The position numbers and the translations under genes are program-made. A stretch of DNA of 64,000 nt from Euglena gracilis (taxonomy: Eukaryota; Euglenida; Euglenophyceae; Euglenales): the NCBI GenBank assembly GCA_039621445.1, contig CP154955.1:5322785-5386784 (forward strand), in the 5' to 3' direction. The notes under the pieces are model-generated. The model saw nothing but the letters and a program-made list of their open reading frames with translations, made no database searches and was not told where the DNA came from. Position 1 is the first letter of the stretch; each line of letters opens with the position of its first letter. Of the stretch, positions 1 through 10,526 are shown piece by piece.

Positions 1-38
<38 letters not shown>

Positions 39-39
39 G

Positions 40-84
<45 letters not shown>
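1..84. repeat. Compound microsatellite (CT)n-(GT)n
   Basis: An almost pure CT run is followed directly by a GT run. It is simple-sequence DNA; the ORF reading through it has no coding meaning. Confidence 0.97.
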
Positions 85-86
<2 letters not shown>

Positions 87-236
87 ATGTGTGAGCACAT
101 TGCGCGCACAAATGGGGACCTGGCCAACCCCCCCCCCCAACAAGGGGGTTGGGTTGGCCAACCCCCCGAGGGTGCTGTTGTAACACATTCCCGGCGACCC
201 TGGGACTCAAACATTTCGGATTTCTGTACAGTGTTC

Positions 237-310
237 TGATCCCGCTTTTTCACCAAAAACCTGGGGGCGCCAAAGGCGCCCCCGGGGTTTTGGTGAAAAA
301 AGCGGGATCA
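237..310. repeat. Near-perfect inverted repeat (hairpin, foldback-like)
   Basis: Two arms of about 35 bp, beginning TGATCCCGC and ending GCGGGATCA, face each other around a 3-base loop in the middle of GGGGGCGCC AAA GGCGCCCCC. The structure could be a tiny foldback element or the end of a larger transposon. No gene reads through it. Confidence 0.8.
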
Positions 311-439
311 GATAACGAAACGAAATTGAAAGCGTGTTCGTAGTCCACGACGTGAGGAAAACCGTGTTCAAGTCCACGTGATTCGCGCAAAGAATTGCGA
401 TTATAGTGAAAACGTGTACGAAAATGGGGCAACACGTTT

Positions 440-600
440 TTTGACAAAAAACGTGTCCAGAACACGGTTCTCTGGCAGAAAACCATGTTCGTCCACGTGT
501 GCGGTGTCAAAAAACGTGTTCAGAACATGGTTTTCTTCCAGAAAATCGTATTCGTCCACGTGTACGGTGTCAAAAACGTGTTCACTTTTGGATCCAGTGT
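440..600. repeat. Tandem ~60-bp repeat, left array
   Basis: About two and a half copies of a unit containing ACACGGTTTTCTGGCAGAAA and CGTCCACGTGT followed by GTCAAAAAACGTGTTCAG. The same unit recurs at 1588-1725, so two arrays flank a 1-kb core that has coding-like stretches. A degenerate piece lies at 7480-7545. Confidence 0.7.
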
Positions 601-645
601 ATCTCTCGTTTTCAAACTCCCCGCTTTCCCGCTTTCATTCTTAGC

Positions 646-767
646 CATGTTGCGCCTGGCTAACCTCGTTGAGTGCCAGATGCCCCCCCCCCCCACGGCA
701 AAGGAGTTTGTGGATGCCCTCCAAAAGATGAAGTCTCCATCCGAGGAAGCCGACGCTTTGGGGCGTT
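646..767 (+). CDS. Candidate first exon, unknown protein (element-borne?)
   Basis: The reading frame begins with ATG at 646 (MLRLANLVECQMPPPP...) and continues as a plausible amphipathic stretch, AKEFVDALQKMKSPSEEADA. It can end at a GT donor near 768 (CGTTG|GTAGTG) just before a stop. A poly-C tract lies inside the exon. Arrays of a 60-bp repeat flank the region on both sides, so this may be the first exon of a protein carried by a mobile element whose later part is the open stretch at 1240-1512. I recognise no family. Confidence 0.3.
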
Positions 768-1239
768 GGTAGTGGGGGGAGGGGTGTCCCGAGGTCAGAT
801 TTTTTGCATTTTTTTTTGGCAATTTTTGCTCTTCTGACTCAACACCGTGGGGGTCCTGGGGTCCCAACTGTACTGCCAACCCCCCCTCAAAAATCGGCCA
901 AAGACCGGTGCCGAAGAAAAATTTTAAGGCCTTTTTCTGGTCTAAAAAGGCCATTTTTGGTGTCAAAATTTTCATCTGTCTCGGGGGGGGGGGTCGGCAC
1001 TCGATCCGGCACTAAATCCCAACTGTACAAGGGGGGGGAGGGGGGGTCCCAAAAAAACCCAACTTTACGGCCGTCGCCCCTTTGCTTGGGGGAACGAATG
1101 GCTGCAGGCCAGTTTCGTCTTTTCGCACGTACCTGAATTCCCTTGCGTTTTTGTACAAGGTGTCAGATCGCAACGGCCCACCAATTGTGGCCTCCTCGTC
1201 TCTCAGTTCCCCAAGTTCACAGCCTTCTTTGCCCCTCTG

Positions 1240-1512
1240 GCAATGAAGGTTTTGGACTATCCAACTCTCACTGGAGGAATTGATTACGGTGGTGGCGGCG
1301 GTTGATGAGAAAAGAATTTTGGATGTCAAACGTTGGAATGTACTGTGCCTTGGTTTTACCACTGCGCACAGGGCCGAGGTCCTGAAACAGCTGGTGGTCA
1401 AAAGTTTCAGGCCGCGCATGTTTGACAACCAAAAAGCGTGCGAGTTGATCATCGCAACCATGCAAAACCATCAGCCAAAACTTACAGCAGCTGGTGTGAT
1501 TTGTCCGCTCTT
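1240..1512 (+). CDS. Candidate coding segment, unknown protein
   Basis: An open frame of about 90 codons with ordinary protein composition (for example LSLEELITVVAAVDEKRIL and KACELIIATMQNHQPK). It is preceded by a possible acceptor (GAAG|GTTTTGG). It is predicted to be helical and has no membrane segment, signal peptide or motif that I recognise. It is less GC-rich than the minus-strand exons elsewhere in the window, which fits an element-borne gene better than a host gene. It sits between two arrays of the same 60-bp repeat (440-600 and 1588-1725). Confidence 0.35.
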
Positions 1513-1587
1513 TGTGTCCCAGTCTCCTTGTCGAGGTTCAACACTCTCACTTTCCCAAATTCACCCCCATATTTTTAAACTTAAGAG

Positions 1588-1725
1588 TGAACACGGTTTT
1601 CTGGCAGAAAACTGTGTTTGTCCACGTGCACGGTGTCAAAAAACGTGTTCAGGACACGGTTTTCTGACAGGAAACCATGTTTGTTCAGGTGTACGATGTC
1701 AAAAAACGTGTTCAGGACATGTTTG
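1588..1725. repeat. Tandem ~60-bp repeat, right array
   Basis: This is the second array of the unit seen at 440-600 (GGTTTTCTGGCAGAAAAC, TCCACGTGCACGGTGTC), in the same orientation. Together the arrays bracket the possible coding core at 646-1512. Confidence 0.7.
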
Positions 1726-1744
1726 GATTTTTTTGACCCATTAA

Positions 1745-4010
1745 ATTCGGGTTAGGTTAGGTAATTGGGGAGGTGGGGCCTAGTTGGTATGGTTCAGGGG
1801 GGGGGGTGCCCATTTTGCCATGCCAAGGGGGTTTGACCCCCCTCGTCGGCATTTTCCTGAGCCCAGTGGGGGTCACCGACTTGTGGCGAGACCTCCCCCC
1901 CCTCAATGGCTTTGTCTTGAGTCCGGTGACCCCCCCCAAAGCCGGTGGCTACCTAATGAGGAAAATTATGTTTTTCAATTGTGTTATTGGTTTCTTGTTT
2001 CTTACAGCCAAAATGATGCTGGTACAGGCATTGTGGTGGCCGAGGCTAGCTTGGGACCCCTAGTGCCTTTTTGGCAAGGTTGAGAGCAGTGGAGGCTAGG
2101 CACAGCGGGGGGGGGGGGGGCTGAGGGGGGGCGAGCGGCCGCGCGGGCGGCCGCGCGGGGGGGGGGAGGGGGGGAGGGGGTCCGAGGGCGGCCGCGCGGG
2201 CGGCGCGCATCCTAAAATCGGTGATTTTCGGGTCCCAAAAGTGGTCATTTTTTTTCCAAAAAGTGCCATTTTTGCGCCATTTTTGACCAAAAAAGTGCTT
2301 TTTTGGCCGCGCGCTCCGCGCGCAGCCCCCAAATTTGCCATTTTATGTCCAAAAATGGTCATTTTTGGTCATTTTTGGGCCGCAAAAAAGTCGCGATTTT
2401 TTCACAAAATTTTTTTTCTTGGCTATGCTAGGCACAGTGGGGGGAGGGGGGGGTCCAGGGGGGGGCGAGCGGCCGCGCAGGGGGGGGGGGAGGGGGGGCC
2501 CGGACCCCCCCCCCCGAGCGGCGCGCCTGGACTCCAGTGTGGGCCTCGTCTTTTATAGGTCGTTGAAAACATCGTTTTAAATCAGTTTAAAACCGTTGTC
2601 GAAAATCAAAAAGACGGGTTTTCGACAGTATGGGAAAAGACATAGGGCACAAAGGCATCCAGCCCACGAGGGAAGCGGCCTGGCAACAGCACCCGGTACC
2701 CCCCCCCTACCCACCGACCTCCCCCCGGGAGGCCCGACCAGACAATATGGGGGGGGGGGACAATATGGGGGTCCAAAGGAATTTCATTGGCCGAGCCAAA
2801 AAAACCCCCCGTCGGCCGGGGCCGAGGGACAATATGGGGGGGGGTAGAATATGGGGGGGGGTTGTCGCAACCGAGTGGGCGGCATTTCCAAAAGCAGCCG
2901 GGAGGCTGCGGAACAGGTCGTCAAAGTTTTTTGTTTGCTGATCCCGGAGAGGCAGCAAAAAGTGCCCCAGCAGGAACCTTTCCGAACTGCAAACTCACCG
3001 CCGCCCGCTTTGGAACAAAAAAAATGGAGACTTGAACCCCATAAAAGCCCATAAAACTTGCCAGAATCCTGACCCCAACATCTACACGGGGGGGGGACTG
3101 ACCCACCAAAAATTGGGCCAAAACTGTTTGACCCGTGGGCAGAAAAATCACCCAAAGCTGTGGCACCCAGCTGCCCCCCCCCCCCGTGGCTAGAAATTGG
3201 AACAAAAATGTGAGACCCTGGTGGCCCTACCCGTGGCCAAAAAAAAGGCCCCAAGCAGTGAGGTGCCCCCACCCGTGGCCAAAAAAATGGCCCACTGGCC
3301 CCAAACCTGTGGACAACACCCAGTCCCCCCCCCCCCGTTGCCCAAAACTGACCCCACCCGCAGACCCGAAAAGGCCCCAAAAAACAGACCAGATGGCAGA
3401 TCCAACATTGAGACTCAAAAAAACCCAGATTGCAGATCCAACAAGTCACATCCTGGGGCCATACTATTGAGAATCACTAAGCCCCAGAAAACACTCTTTG
3501 CAAACAAAACATGCTAAAAAAACTTCTGGTTTTCAAGCACAGCAACAGAAAATACAAATACAAACGATTTCCTGGTCGTATTCCCAACATGGAGCAGTTT
3601 AGCACGGACATGCTCAGGTCCAGATTAGTAACAAACTCATTCCAATGAGTTCATTTCACCTCAAGCCACCTGTGTACAGGGTCTCAGCACCATGTTCTTG
3701 AGCTTTGCGTGGCAATCATCTGCAACAGCGCCTCACCAACTTCTGCATGACAGACTTCAGAAAATATCTAGCCTGTGATCTGCAGCAGAAAAGGATGAAC
3801 TCCCTGACAGCATAGTTTGGCAAACCTTTGTCATCAAGAGAGATTGATGCCGAGAGAAATAAGTCCACTCAACAGCGCCTCAGCCAGACTTTTGGCCATT
3901 TTTGCGCCATTTTCGGGTCAATCTAAAATTTCAAAGAATACCCAAAATGGTTTTTTTTATTTTTGCCCCCCCCCCAAGAATTTTTGCCCAAATTTTTCTT
4001 GTCCCCCCCC
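1745..4010. other. Gene-free, poly-G/poly-C-rich interspersed DNA
   Basis: Long G and C runs alternate with short A/T-rich phrases such as CATTTTTGGCCATTTTT. A direct repeat, GGCTAGGCACAG followed by poly-G, occurs at about 2096 and 2428. Open frames here are low-complexity (Gly, Pro or Arg rich) and overlap on both strands, so I call no gene. Confidence 0.6.
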
Positions 4011-4019
4011 CCTCCCAAG

Positions 4020-4460
4020 GCTGGATTGAGGTATTGAGGTTGAGGTTGAGGTTGAGGTTGAGGTTGAGGTTTCCAACCTCCATCTTTCCTCAATGTCACC
4101 TGAATGCCAAAATCCAAACAAAAATGATCAACAACAAAAAGCTTTGAACAAAGTGTTACAAAGAGAGGCAAATTACATGGATTTTTTCAAAAATTGGGCG
4201 GTCGGTCACTTATCTCAAGTTTTAAATCACCAACCCACAATGTTTTTCTTGTTTCCACCCACATGTTGTAAATTGGCAGAAAAGCTAACAAACTTGCTTT
4301 TGAGGAAGGTTTTTTCAAGACGAGATGGTCCCATCGATGCTTTTTGTGAGTTCAATTATTTGAATTTTGGACATTGAGATGACATTGAGGTTGAGGTTGA
4401 GGTTGAGGTTGTTGACATTGAGGTTGAGGTTTTTTTCCAAACCTCAACCTCAATCCCAAT
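4020..4460. mobile_element. Array-flanked element with (TTGAGG)n ends
   Basis: Arrays of the hexamer TTGAGG lie at 4027-4075 and 4383-4432. The outer ends are roughly inverted: GGATTGAGG on the left, and CCTCAACCTCAATCCC on the right. Between them is an open frame (4093-4377, plus) with ordinary composition, for example GHLSQVLNHQPTMFF and CCKLAEKLTNLLLRKVF, which I cannot place in a family. The layout of end, array, core, array, end matches other elements in the window. No target duplication was identified. Confidence 0.4.
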
Positions 4461-5553
4461 GCCAAACGGTAGACTGGGGGGGGGGTGGTGGGTAGTCGGC
4501 CGACTAGTCGGCCGACCAATTGGGTAGTCGGCCGACTAATTGGTCGGCCGACTAGTCGGCCGACTACCCACTCTAATGTACTAACGGGTCAAAACCGCCG
4601 ACTTTTAAGCCCCCCCGGGAAAACTTTTTTGTCTAAATCACCTCAAAACCAGTCAAAACCCACCCAAATGGCTCCAGAACCCCCCAATCGGGGGTGAATA
4701 TGCAAAAAAATTGGGGGGAAAATGTCCATTTTGGGCCATTTTTGACAAAGTACACCTCTCCCCATTGAATTTTCAATATAAGTCAAAATTTGCACAAAAA
4801 AAAGGTATTATCCCTCCAAGCCTATTGCCAACATAGAAGGGATTTTGTTATTTGAGGGGGGGGGTGCGGGGGGGGGGGGCGGAGCCCCCCCCCCCCCCCC
4901 CGCCTATGCCAAAGTGGGCCACAAAAACGACTTAGCCCCCGAGTATGATGCCAACACAGAAGGGATTTTGTTATTTGAGGGGGGGTGCGGGGGGGCGGAG
5001 CCCCCCCCCCCCGCCTATGCCAAAGTGAGCCACAAAAAACGACTTAGCCCCGAGTATGTTGCCAACACAGAAGGGATTTTGTTATTTGAGGCTCGGATTG
5101 GGGTGCAGGGGGGAGTTTTCTGCCTCTCGTGATGCAGAATGCAGATTGCAGATTGCATTTCTAAAGAATTTTCATGTAATCCTTGTTTCATCATTGGTTT
5201 TTTACCCCTCCGAACCCCCATCAAGGGCCCACCGACCCCCCACTGACCAAATATTTTCATCTGGGGGTGTTTATTTAGGCGTAGACACTTATTTGGACCC
5301 ATCCGGACCATTTCCGGGTGATTTGGGCCCGCCACAGACCATTTTTATGACCGCCGACTAGCCACCGACTAGTTTGCATTGGATTTTGTTCATGGGGGAG
5401 GGGGGTAGTCGGCCGACTAGTTGGCCGACTACCCACTACCCCCCCCCCCTGTCTCGCCGACTAGCTACCGACCAGGCCTAGTCGGCGGACCAATTGGGTA
5501 GTCGGCCGATTAGTCGGCCGACTACCCACTCCCCCCCCCCCAGTCTACCGCCT
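4460..5553. mobile_element. Foldback-type element, copy 1 (TAGTCGGCCGAC arrays)
   Basis: It begins with CGGTAGACTGGGG and ends with CCCCAGTCTACCG, so it has inverted ends. Inside both ends are arrays of the palindromic unit TAGTCGGCCGACTA. The core holds a diverged direct duplication containing GAAGGGATTTTGTTATTTGAG (about 4838, 4962, 5073). A second copy lies inverted at about 6040-6970. No protein is recognised. Confidence 0.6.
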
Positions 5554-5639
5554 TGCGCCCTCAATCCCACCCTGCCCCCCCTGAAGAGATTTTTGACAAT
5601 TCTTCAATATTTTTGATCGATTGACCATTTTTTTTGAAA

Positions 5640-5830
5640 AAGTGTCACCGTCTCGCTACCCTTTGGGGCGGCAATCTCAAAATTCAATCCATTTTGTGGG
5701 CTTCTGAGCAAAAAAAGCGTCATAGTTTCGCCGCCCTTCGGGTGGAAATCTCAAAATTCGACCCATTTTGTGGGCAACAACCAAACAATAAAGTGGTGCC
5801 GTCTCGCCGCCTTGCGGGTGGCGATCTCAG
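5640..5830. repeat. Tandem repeat, ~77-bp period, three copies
   Basis: Three diverged copies contain GTCTCGC..CC followed by GCAATCTCAAAATTC and CCATTTTGTGGGC. They fill the spacer between the two inverted foldback-type copies. Confidence 0.65.
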
Positions 5831-6039
5831 GGTGTGGTTTGGGACGCGGGACGCGAGGGGGGACGTAGGGGGGGGTGTCCAACTGCCCCACATGTTTTCT
5901 TTGACGTCACTCAAGTTTGTGTGTATTTTCCTTTGGTTGACGAAAAAAATGTGCCTGACCAAAATTTGGGACGCGGGGGGGATGCAGGGGGGCACGGGCA
6001 AACACCCCATTGGTGTAGAAACTGGGGGGCAGGGGGAGT

Positions 6040-6970
6040 GCCAAACGGTAGACTGGGGGGGGGGGTAGTGGGTAGTCGGCCGACTACCCAATTGGTCGGC
6101 CGACTAGGCCTGGTCGGTAGCAAGTCGGCGAGACAGGGGGGGGGGGTAGTGGGTAGTCGGCCGACTCTAATGTACTAACGGGTCCAAACCGCCGACTTTT
6201 AAGCCCCCCCCCCCATGAAGAAAATCCAATGCAAACTGGTCGGTGGCTAGTCGGCGGTCATAAAAATGGTCTGTGGCGGGCCCAAATCACCCGGAATAGG
6301 TCCGGATGGGTCCAAAAAAGTGTCTTACGCCTAAATAAACGGCCCCAGACGGAAATCTTTGGCGTGTGTGGTAGGTCGGTGGGCCCTTGATGGGGGTCCG
6401 GAGGGGTAAAAAACCAATGATGAAACAGGGATTACATGAAAATCCTTTAGAAATGCAAGCATTCTGCATCACGAGAGGCAGAAAACTCCCCCCTCCACCC
6501 CCATCCGGGCCGCGGGTAACAAAATCCCTTCTGTGTTGGGAACATACTCGGGGGCTAAGTCGTTTTTGTGGCCCACTTTGGCATAGGCGGGGGGGGCTCC
6601 CCCCCCGCACCCCCCCCCTCAAATAACAAAATCCCTTCTATGTTGGCAATAGACTTGGAGGGATAATACCTTTTTTTTGTGCAAATTTTGACTTATATTG
6701 AAAATTTAATGGGGAGAGGTGTACTTTTGTCAAAAGCGTCTCAAAATGGACATTTTCCCCCATTTTTTTTGCATATTCACCCCCGATTGGGGGTTCCTGA
6801 GCCATTTCGGTGGGTTTTGACTGGTGTTGAGGTGATTTAGACAAAAGTTTTTAGTACATTAGAGTGGGTAGTCGGCCGACTAGTCAGCCGACTACCCAAT
6901 TGGTCCGCCGACTAGTCGGCCGACCAATTGGGTAGTCAGCCGACTAGTCGGCCGACTACTCACTTACCCC
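6040..6970. mobile_element. Foldback-type element, copy 2 (inverted)
   Basis: This is the reverse complement of most of 4460-5553: the segment with GGTAACAAAATCCCTTCTG at about 6507, the 6620-6840 segment, and the TAGTCGGCCGAC arrays at 6070-6165 and 6865-6960 all match the other copy inverted. It also starts with CCAAACGGTAGACTGGGG. Together the two copies form a large inverted repeat with arms of about 0.8-0.9 kb. Confidence 0.6.
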
Positions 6971-7088
6971 CCGCCGGCAGGGGGGGCGGCCGCCCTCGGG
7001 ATCCCCCCCCCCCCCGCCGAAGGCCGAGTAAGTCAGATTGCAAAGGGTCGACTAACCCATTCTATCGACCAGAACCACCCTCCCCCAG

Positions 7089-7172
7089 CCTTGGTCACAC
7101 CTTTCCGTGACCCTCGGGAAACTGTCCTGCCATCAAAGTTCCTGGTGCTGGCCAGTGATGGAATTGGGGGGA
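7089..7172 (+). CDS. Possible PP2C-like exon (weak)
   Basis: After a good acceptor (CCCCCAG|CCTTGG) the plus strand reads VTPFRDPRETV followed by KFLVLASDGIGG. This resembles the metal-binding F-L-[VI]-L-A-S-D-G-[LI] motif of PP2C protein phosphatases, where the Asp binds metal. No good donor follows and no neighbouring PP2C exon was found, so it may be chance or a relic. Confidence 0.22.
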
Positions 7173-7769
7173 TCAACACCCACCTGGCGTGGGGGAAAAA
7201 TAAATTGGATTGGGCATTCCAAGGGCTTCATTTTTGCTCTCCGGACAATTTCTTTGATTTTGCTTCATTGTCGAGATATTTTGGGTAAATCGTTTTTTTC
7301 ACACAAAAACGGCCGAAAACAGCTAAGTTGCAAGCCTGTCGCGCTGTTTTGGGCCATAAATCGGCAACCCGCGGGGTGGGGATTCGTGTCTTGGTATGGG
7401 GTGCCTGCCCAAGAAAGCAGTCCCCCTTTTGGGGGGTTTGTTTTGGGTCCCCACTTGGCCCACCCAGCAAATTTTGCCTTGAAACCGTGTTCAGTCCACA
7501 ATGTACAGCGTCGTGGAAAACCGTGTTCAGTCCTGTTAAGTCAAACGTTTCATGACACATGAAATATGTTTCATATGACATCATAAACTTTCATGTCAAA
7601 TGACATGAAATTAGTCCCAGAGCTTTAAGTTTAGAATGCGGTTTCTCTGACCTGGCAAGGTTGTTGGTGGGGCGGACCCCCAAGCCCCCTTCAGGCTTCT
7701 TTTATCAAAAGATCCAGGTTGACATGGAGGATATCCGAATGCAATCAAATCAGAGGGGTGTATCCCCCG

Positions 7770-8050
7770 CGACCCCCCCCCCCCCCCGCGACCCCCCCGC
7801 GACCCACATATGGAGGGTTTCCGCATCCCAGCAGGAGTCAAAAAATGGCACCTAATTAGGAATTGGCACACAAATTAGGAATCAAAATTGCCAAAAATGT
7901 GTGATAAATTCCTAATTGGAGCTATTTTTTGTGACGTTGTATTAGAGGTCACACTTGTCACACGTGACCCGTCAAAACTGCCACGTTCCCTCCGCGACCC
8001 CCGCGACCCCCCCGCGACCCCCCCGCGACCCCCCCCCCCGCGACTCATAC
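7770..8050. mobile_element. Short core flanked by (CGCGACCCCC)n arrays
   Basis: Arrays of CGCGACCCCCC lie at 7768-7805 and 7995-8046, in the same orientation, around a core of about 190 bp that holds no gene. This is the same array-core-array layout seen elsewhere in the window. Target duplications were not found. Confidence 0.35.
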
Positions 8051-8059
8051 ACCCCCAGA

Positions 8060-9030
8060 ATCATTGACATTTGTTTTCAGAATGAAAAAAAAGAGGCAAA
8101 AACAAACCGGTGCGCTGTGGTGGCAACGGTTCACCCAATGCATGAAAACACCAAATCCGACACTGTGAAAAGCAGATATCAGAAAACACAAAAAAAAACA
8201 CAAAAAAAGCATAAACCCATTTTTCATTCACTGCATCAACAGGTGCTGTTTGGGTTTCACTTTACCCCCACAGTGGCATTGCAAGCACAAAATAGCAAGC
8301 ACACTGATTACAAAATGACTTGACGGCTCTCTCCCAGATACCCTAAACTGCATTTTGACCCAATTTGGGGGCTAAAAAAAATGGCTGGGCCAAAATCGGT
8401 CACTTTGGCAGCCACTGCCTCCACCCCCTTGGCTTGATATCGAACCCTCTGCCATAAACCCAGTAATTGAACCGAGTCCAAATTTAAAAGAAACAAAAAA
8501 GGTGTGCTGGGACAACGGAGTGTTCCGTTTCTGAAACTCAAAGACTACCGTGAGGTGGCCATACAATGCCCTGTTCCACCACAGTCCAGTTTACCTTTTC
8601 CCGCTCTCACTGAGGATGCACGCGTTGCTTGGAATACTATGTAGTACTGTACCATCAGTCACCGTTACTGTTTTATGCTATCCATTACTAAACTATCCTC
8701 CTGAAATGACATAAAAGGAGTCCTTCACACGCCTTTTGTTACATGGCAAATGTCTGTATCGTCTTGGCCACATGTGCGCATGATTATCGTCACAACACCC
8801 CACACGCCCGCACTGAATTCAAATGCTGATCTTTTTCTTAACGGCTTGCATGAATGACAGCAACAAAAAAAACAGAAAAAGTTTGTCATCTGTGTGTGCT
8901 TGAAATTTGACCACCAAATTTGAAAAGAAATAGACCTTTTGGGGAATTTTGAGGGCGAACCACTATACCACCAGTTCATCCCAAACCATGGTCTGGGTAG
9001 GCTGCCCTCAGTGGTCGACAACCCACCCAC
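8060..9030. other. Gene-free interval
   Basis: Unremarkable mixed-composition DNA with A-rich tracts near 8180-8210. Open frames are short and their compositions do not look coding. I see no named repeat, RNA gene or exon. Confidence 0.5.
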
Positions 9031-9034
9031 CCAC

Positions 9035-9187
9035 CTGTAAGAGTTTCCGGGATTCCCGTTAAGCTGACAGTGCCCCACCAGCACAAGCACAGAGAACTCG
9101 CCCCGCCCATCCGCTGAATTGGTCTGCATGAGCGTCGATGTGCAGTGCATTTGGGAAACGGGCGCACGCTGCACGGGGGCGCCAACG
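9035..9187 (-). CDS. Candidate exon, possibly ADP-ribosyltransferase (PARP)-like
   Basis: The minus strand has an acceptor (CTGTGAG|CGTTGG), 51 open codons and a strong donor (TCTTACAG|GTGGGT). It reads VGAPVQRAPVSQMHCTSTLM and then SADGRGEFSVLVLVGHCQLN. The second part resembles the strand of PARP catalytic domains that follows the SKSxxY segment (pattern D-G-x-x-x-[FY]-x-[VL]-[VL]-x-V-L-x-G). That is family knowledge applied to one exon; the diagnostic His, Tyr and Glu cannot be checked. It lies just downstream of the ABM gene on the same strand, so it would be the next gene in the row. Confidence 0.35.
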
Positions 9188-10384
9188 CTCACAGAGAACA
9201 AGAAAACAGGGGGGAAGGGGGAACAGAACGGATCGACGCGGCTGACAGAGCCCGGGTGCTGGGGAGGCAGTCAGGTGCAGGGGCCAGATCAAGGTCGGGC
9301 TAGGCTCTGGGGAATTTCAATCGAGACCTTGGCAAACGTCATGTTCAATTTTGAACAACTTTTTTATGTCCAAATATTGTTCATTTGTTTAAAAACAAAC
9401 AATATCTAGGTATCCCCTCCACCCTCCTGGCAAGGCATGTCAGTCATCCAGGAATGTGCGCGGTTGCCAGAGGATGACGTCAACAGCATATGCCGTGACG
9501 ATTTGTAAAAAAAAATATTGTATACTGAATGAATGACTGAATCATGAATGCGTGCAATGACAACGTTTCGTCCAGCTGCGACCGAAATTTCAGCGAACCT
9601 GTTTCACATCCGTCGCTAGCAACAGGTGAGTGAGCACTCCGAAATAGCTGCTGGGGAGGAATCATTCATCGAAGTTCGAATTTGGGAGGGGAGGGATTGG
9701 CTGAACCTTTGGCTGGGGTGGTCCTGTTGACCACTTAGCTCAAAGGAGAGGGAATGAAAACATGGATCTTCGAAGAGAAAAAAAACACATAAAGCACAAA
9801 AAATGCAAAATATAAACACAAAATGATTTCTGATTTCTGTTGTGTTGGAACACGCTGACCCCCAAAAAATACAAATTATTCGACAAACAAAACAAAAACT
9901 TGACAATTCAAACAATGACAAAAAGGTTGATCTCTCTGGAAAATCATGTCCAAAGTTTGGAATTTTCTTTGGTCAAAATCATTTCCCAGCACACAAAAAA
10001 ACTGTTTGGAAAAAACATCACAAAAAAATCACAGAAATCACAAAAAATTGCATTTTGCTTCCCCCCTGCCGAGCTGATCGATGCTGGATTCTTATAAATT
10101 GTGCAACCTTCTTTGCACAATCCCGTTCATGAATTCAATTACATTCGCGCATTCATCAATAAACTGCGCGTGGTAGGAACTGCGCGTAAACTGCTACCAA
10201 ACTGTGTGTTGATTTCTTGCCAAGGTGTCAGGGGATCTCTGGGCCAAGCTCGATCGTCATTGCCTGGTGGGCGGCGGCGGCACTGAGAACGCGGTGTGGT
10301 GGAAGGTTGGACGCAGCTTCGACCAACTGTTCACACTGCAGGTGGGGTGCCCTTCAACCATCTGCCAGCTGGGGGGGGGGGGGC

Positions 10385-10526
10385 TCACATGAAGCCGATG
10401 TCCGTCTCGACGTAGCTGCGGCCGTCCATCTCCACCGTGATCCCGCTGTCCTTGGACGCCTTCTTGAACGCGGAGAACGCGGGGGACGTGCGGTGGGTGG
10501 CGAGGTACTCCTTCTTGCTGGTGTAC
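10385..10526 (-). CDS. ABM-like gene, last exon with stop
   Basis: Acceptor GCCCCAG|GTACACC; 46 codons plus the base completing Arg, then TGA. The tail DGRSYVETDIGFM follows the domain. Confidence 0.8.

Noticed and set aside
2096-2560. Gly/Pro/Arg-rich ORFs on both strands
   Set aside because: They come from poly-G and poly-C runs and GCGGCCGCGCGG phrases.
10385-10526. First reading of the last ABM exon as a flagellar SHIPPO/PG-rich repeat
   Set aside because: Joining it in phase to the exon at 10982-11104 gives a continuous ABM domain, which explains the whole sequence better.
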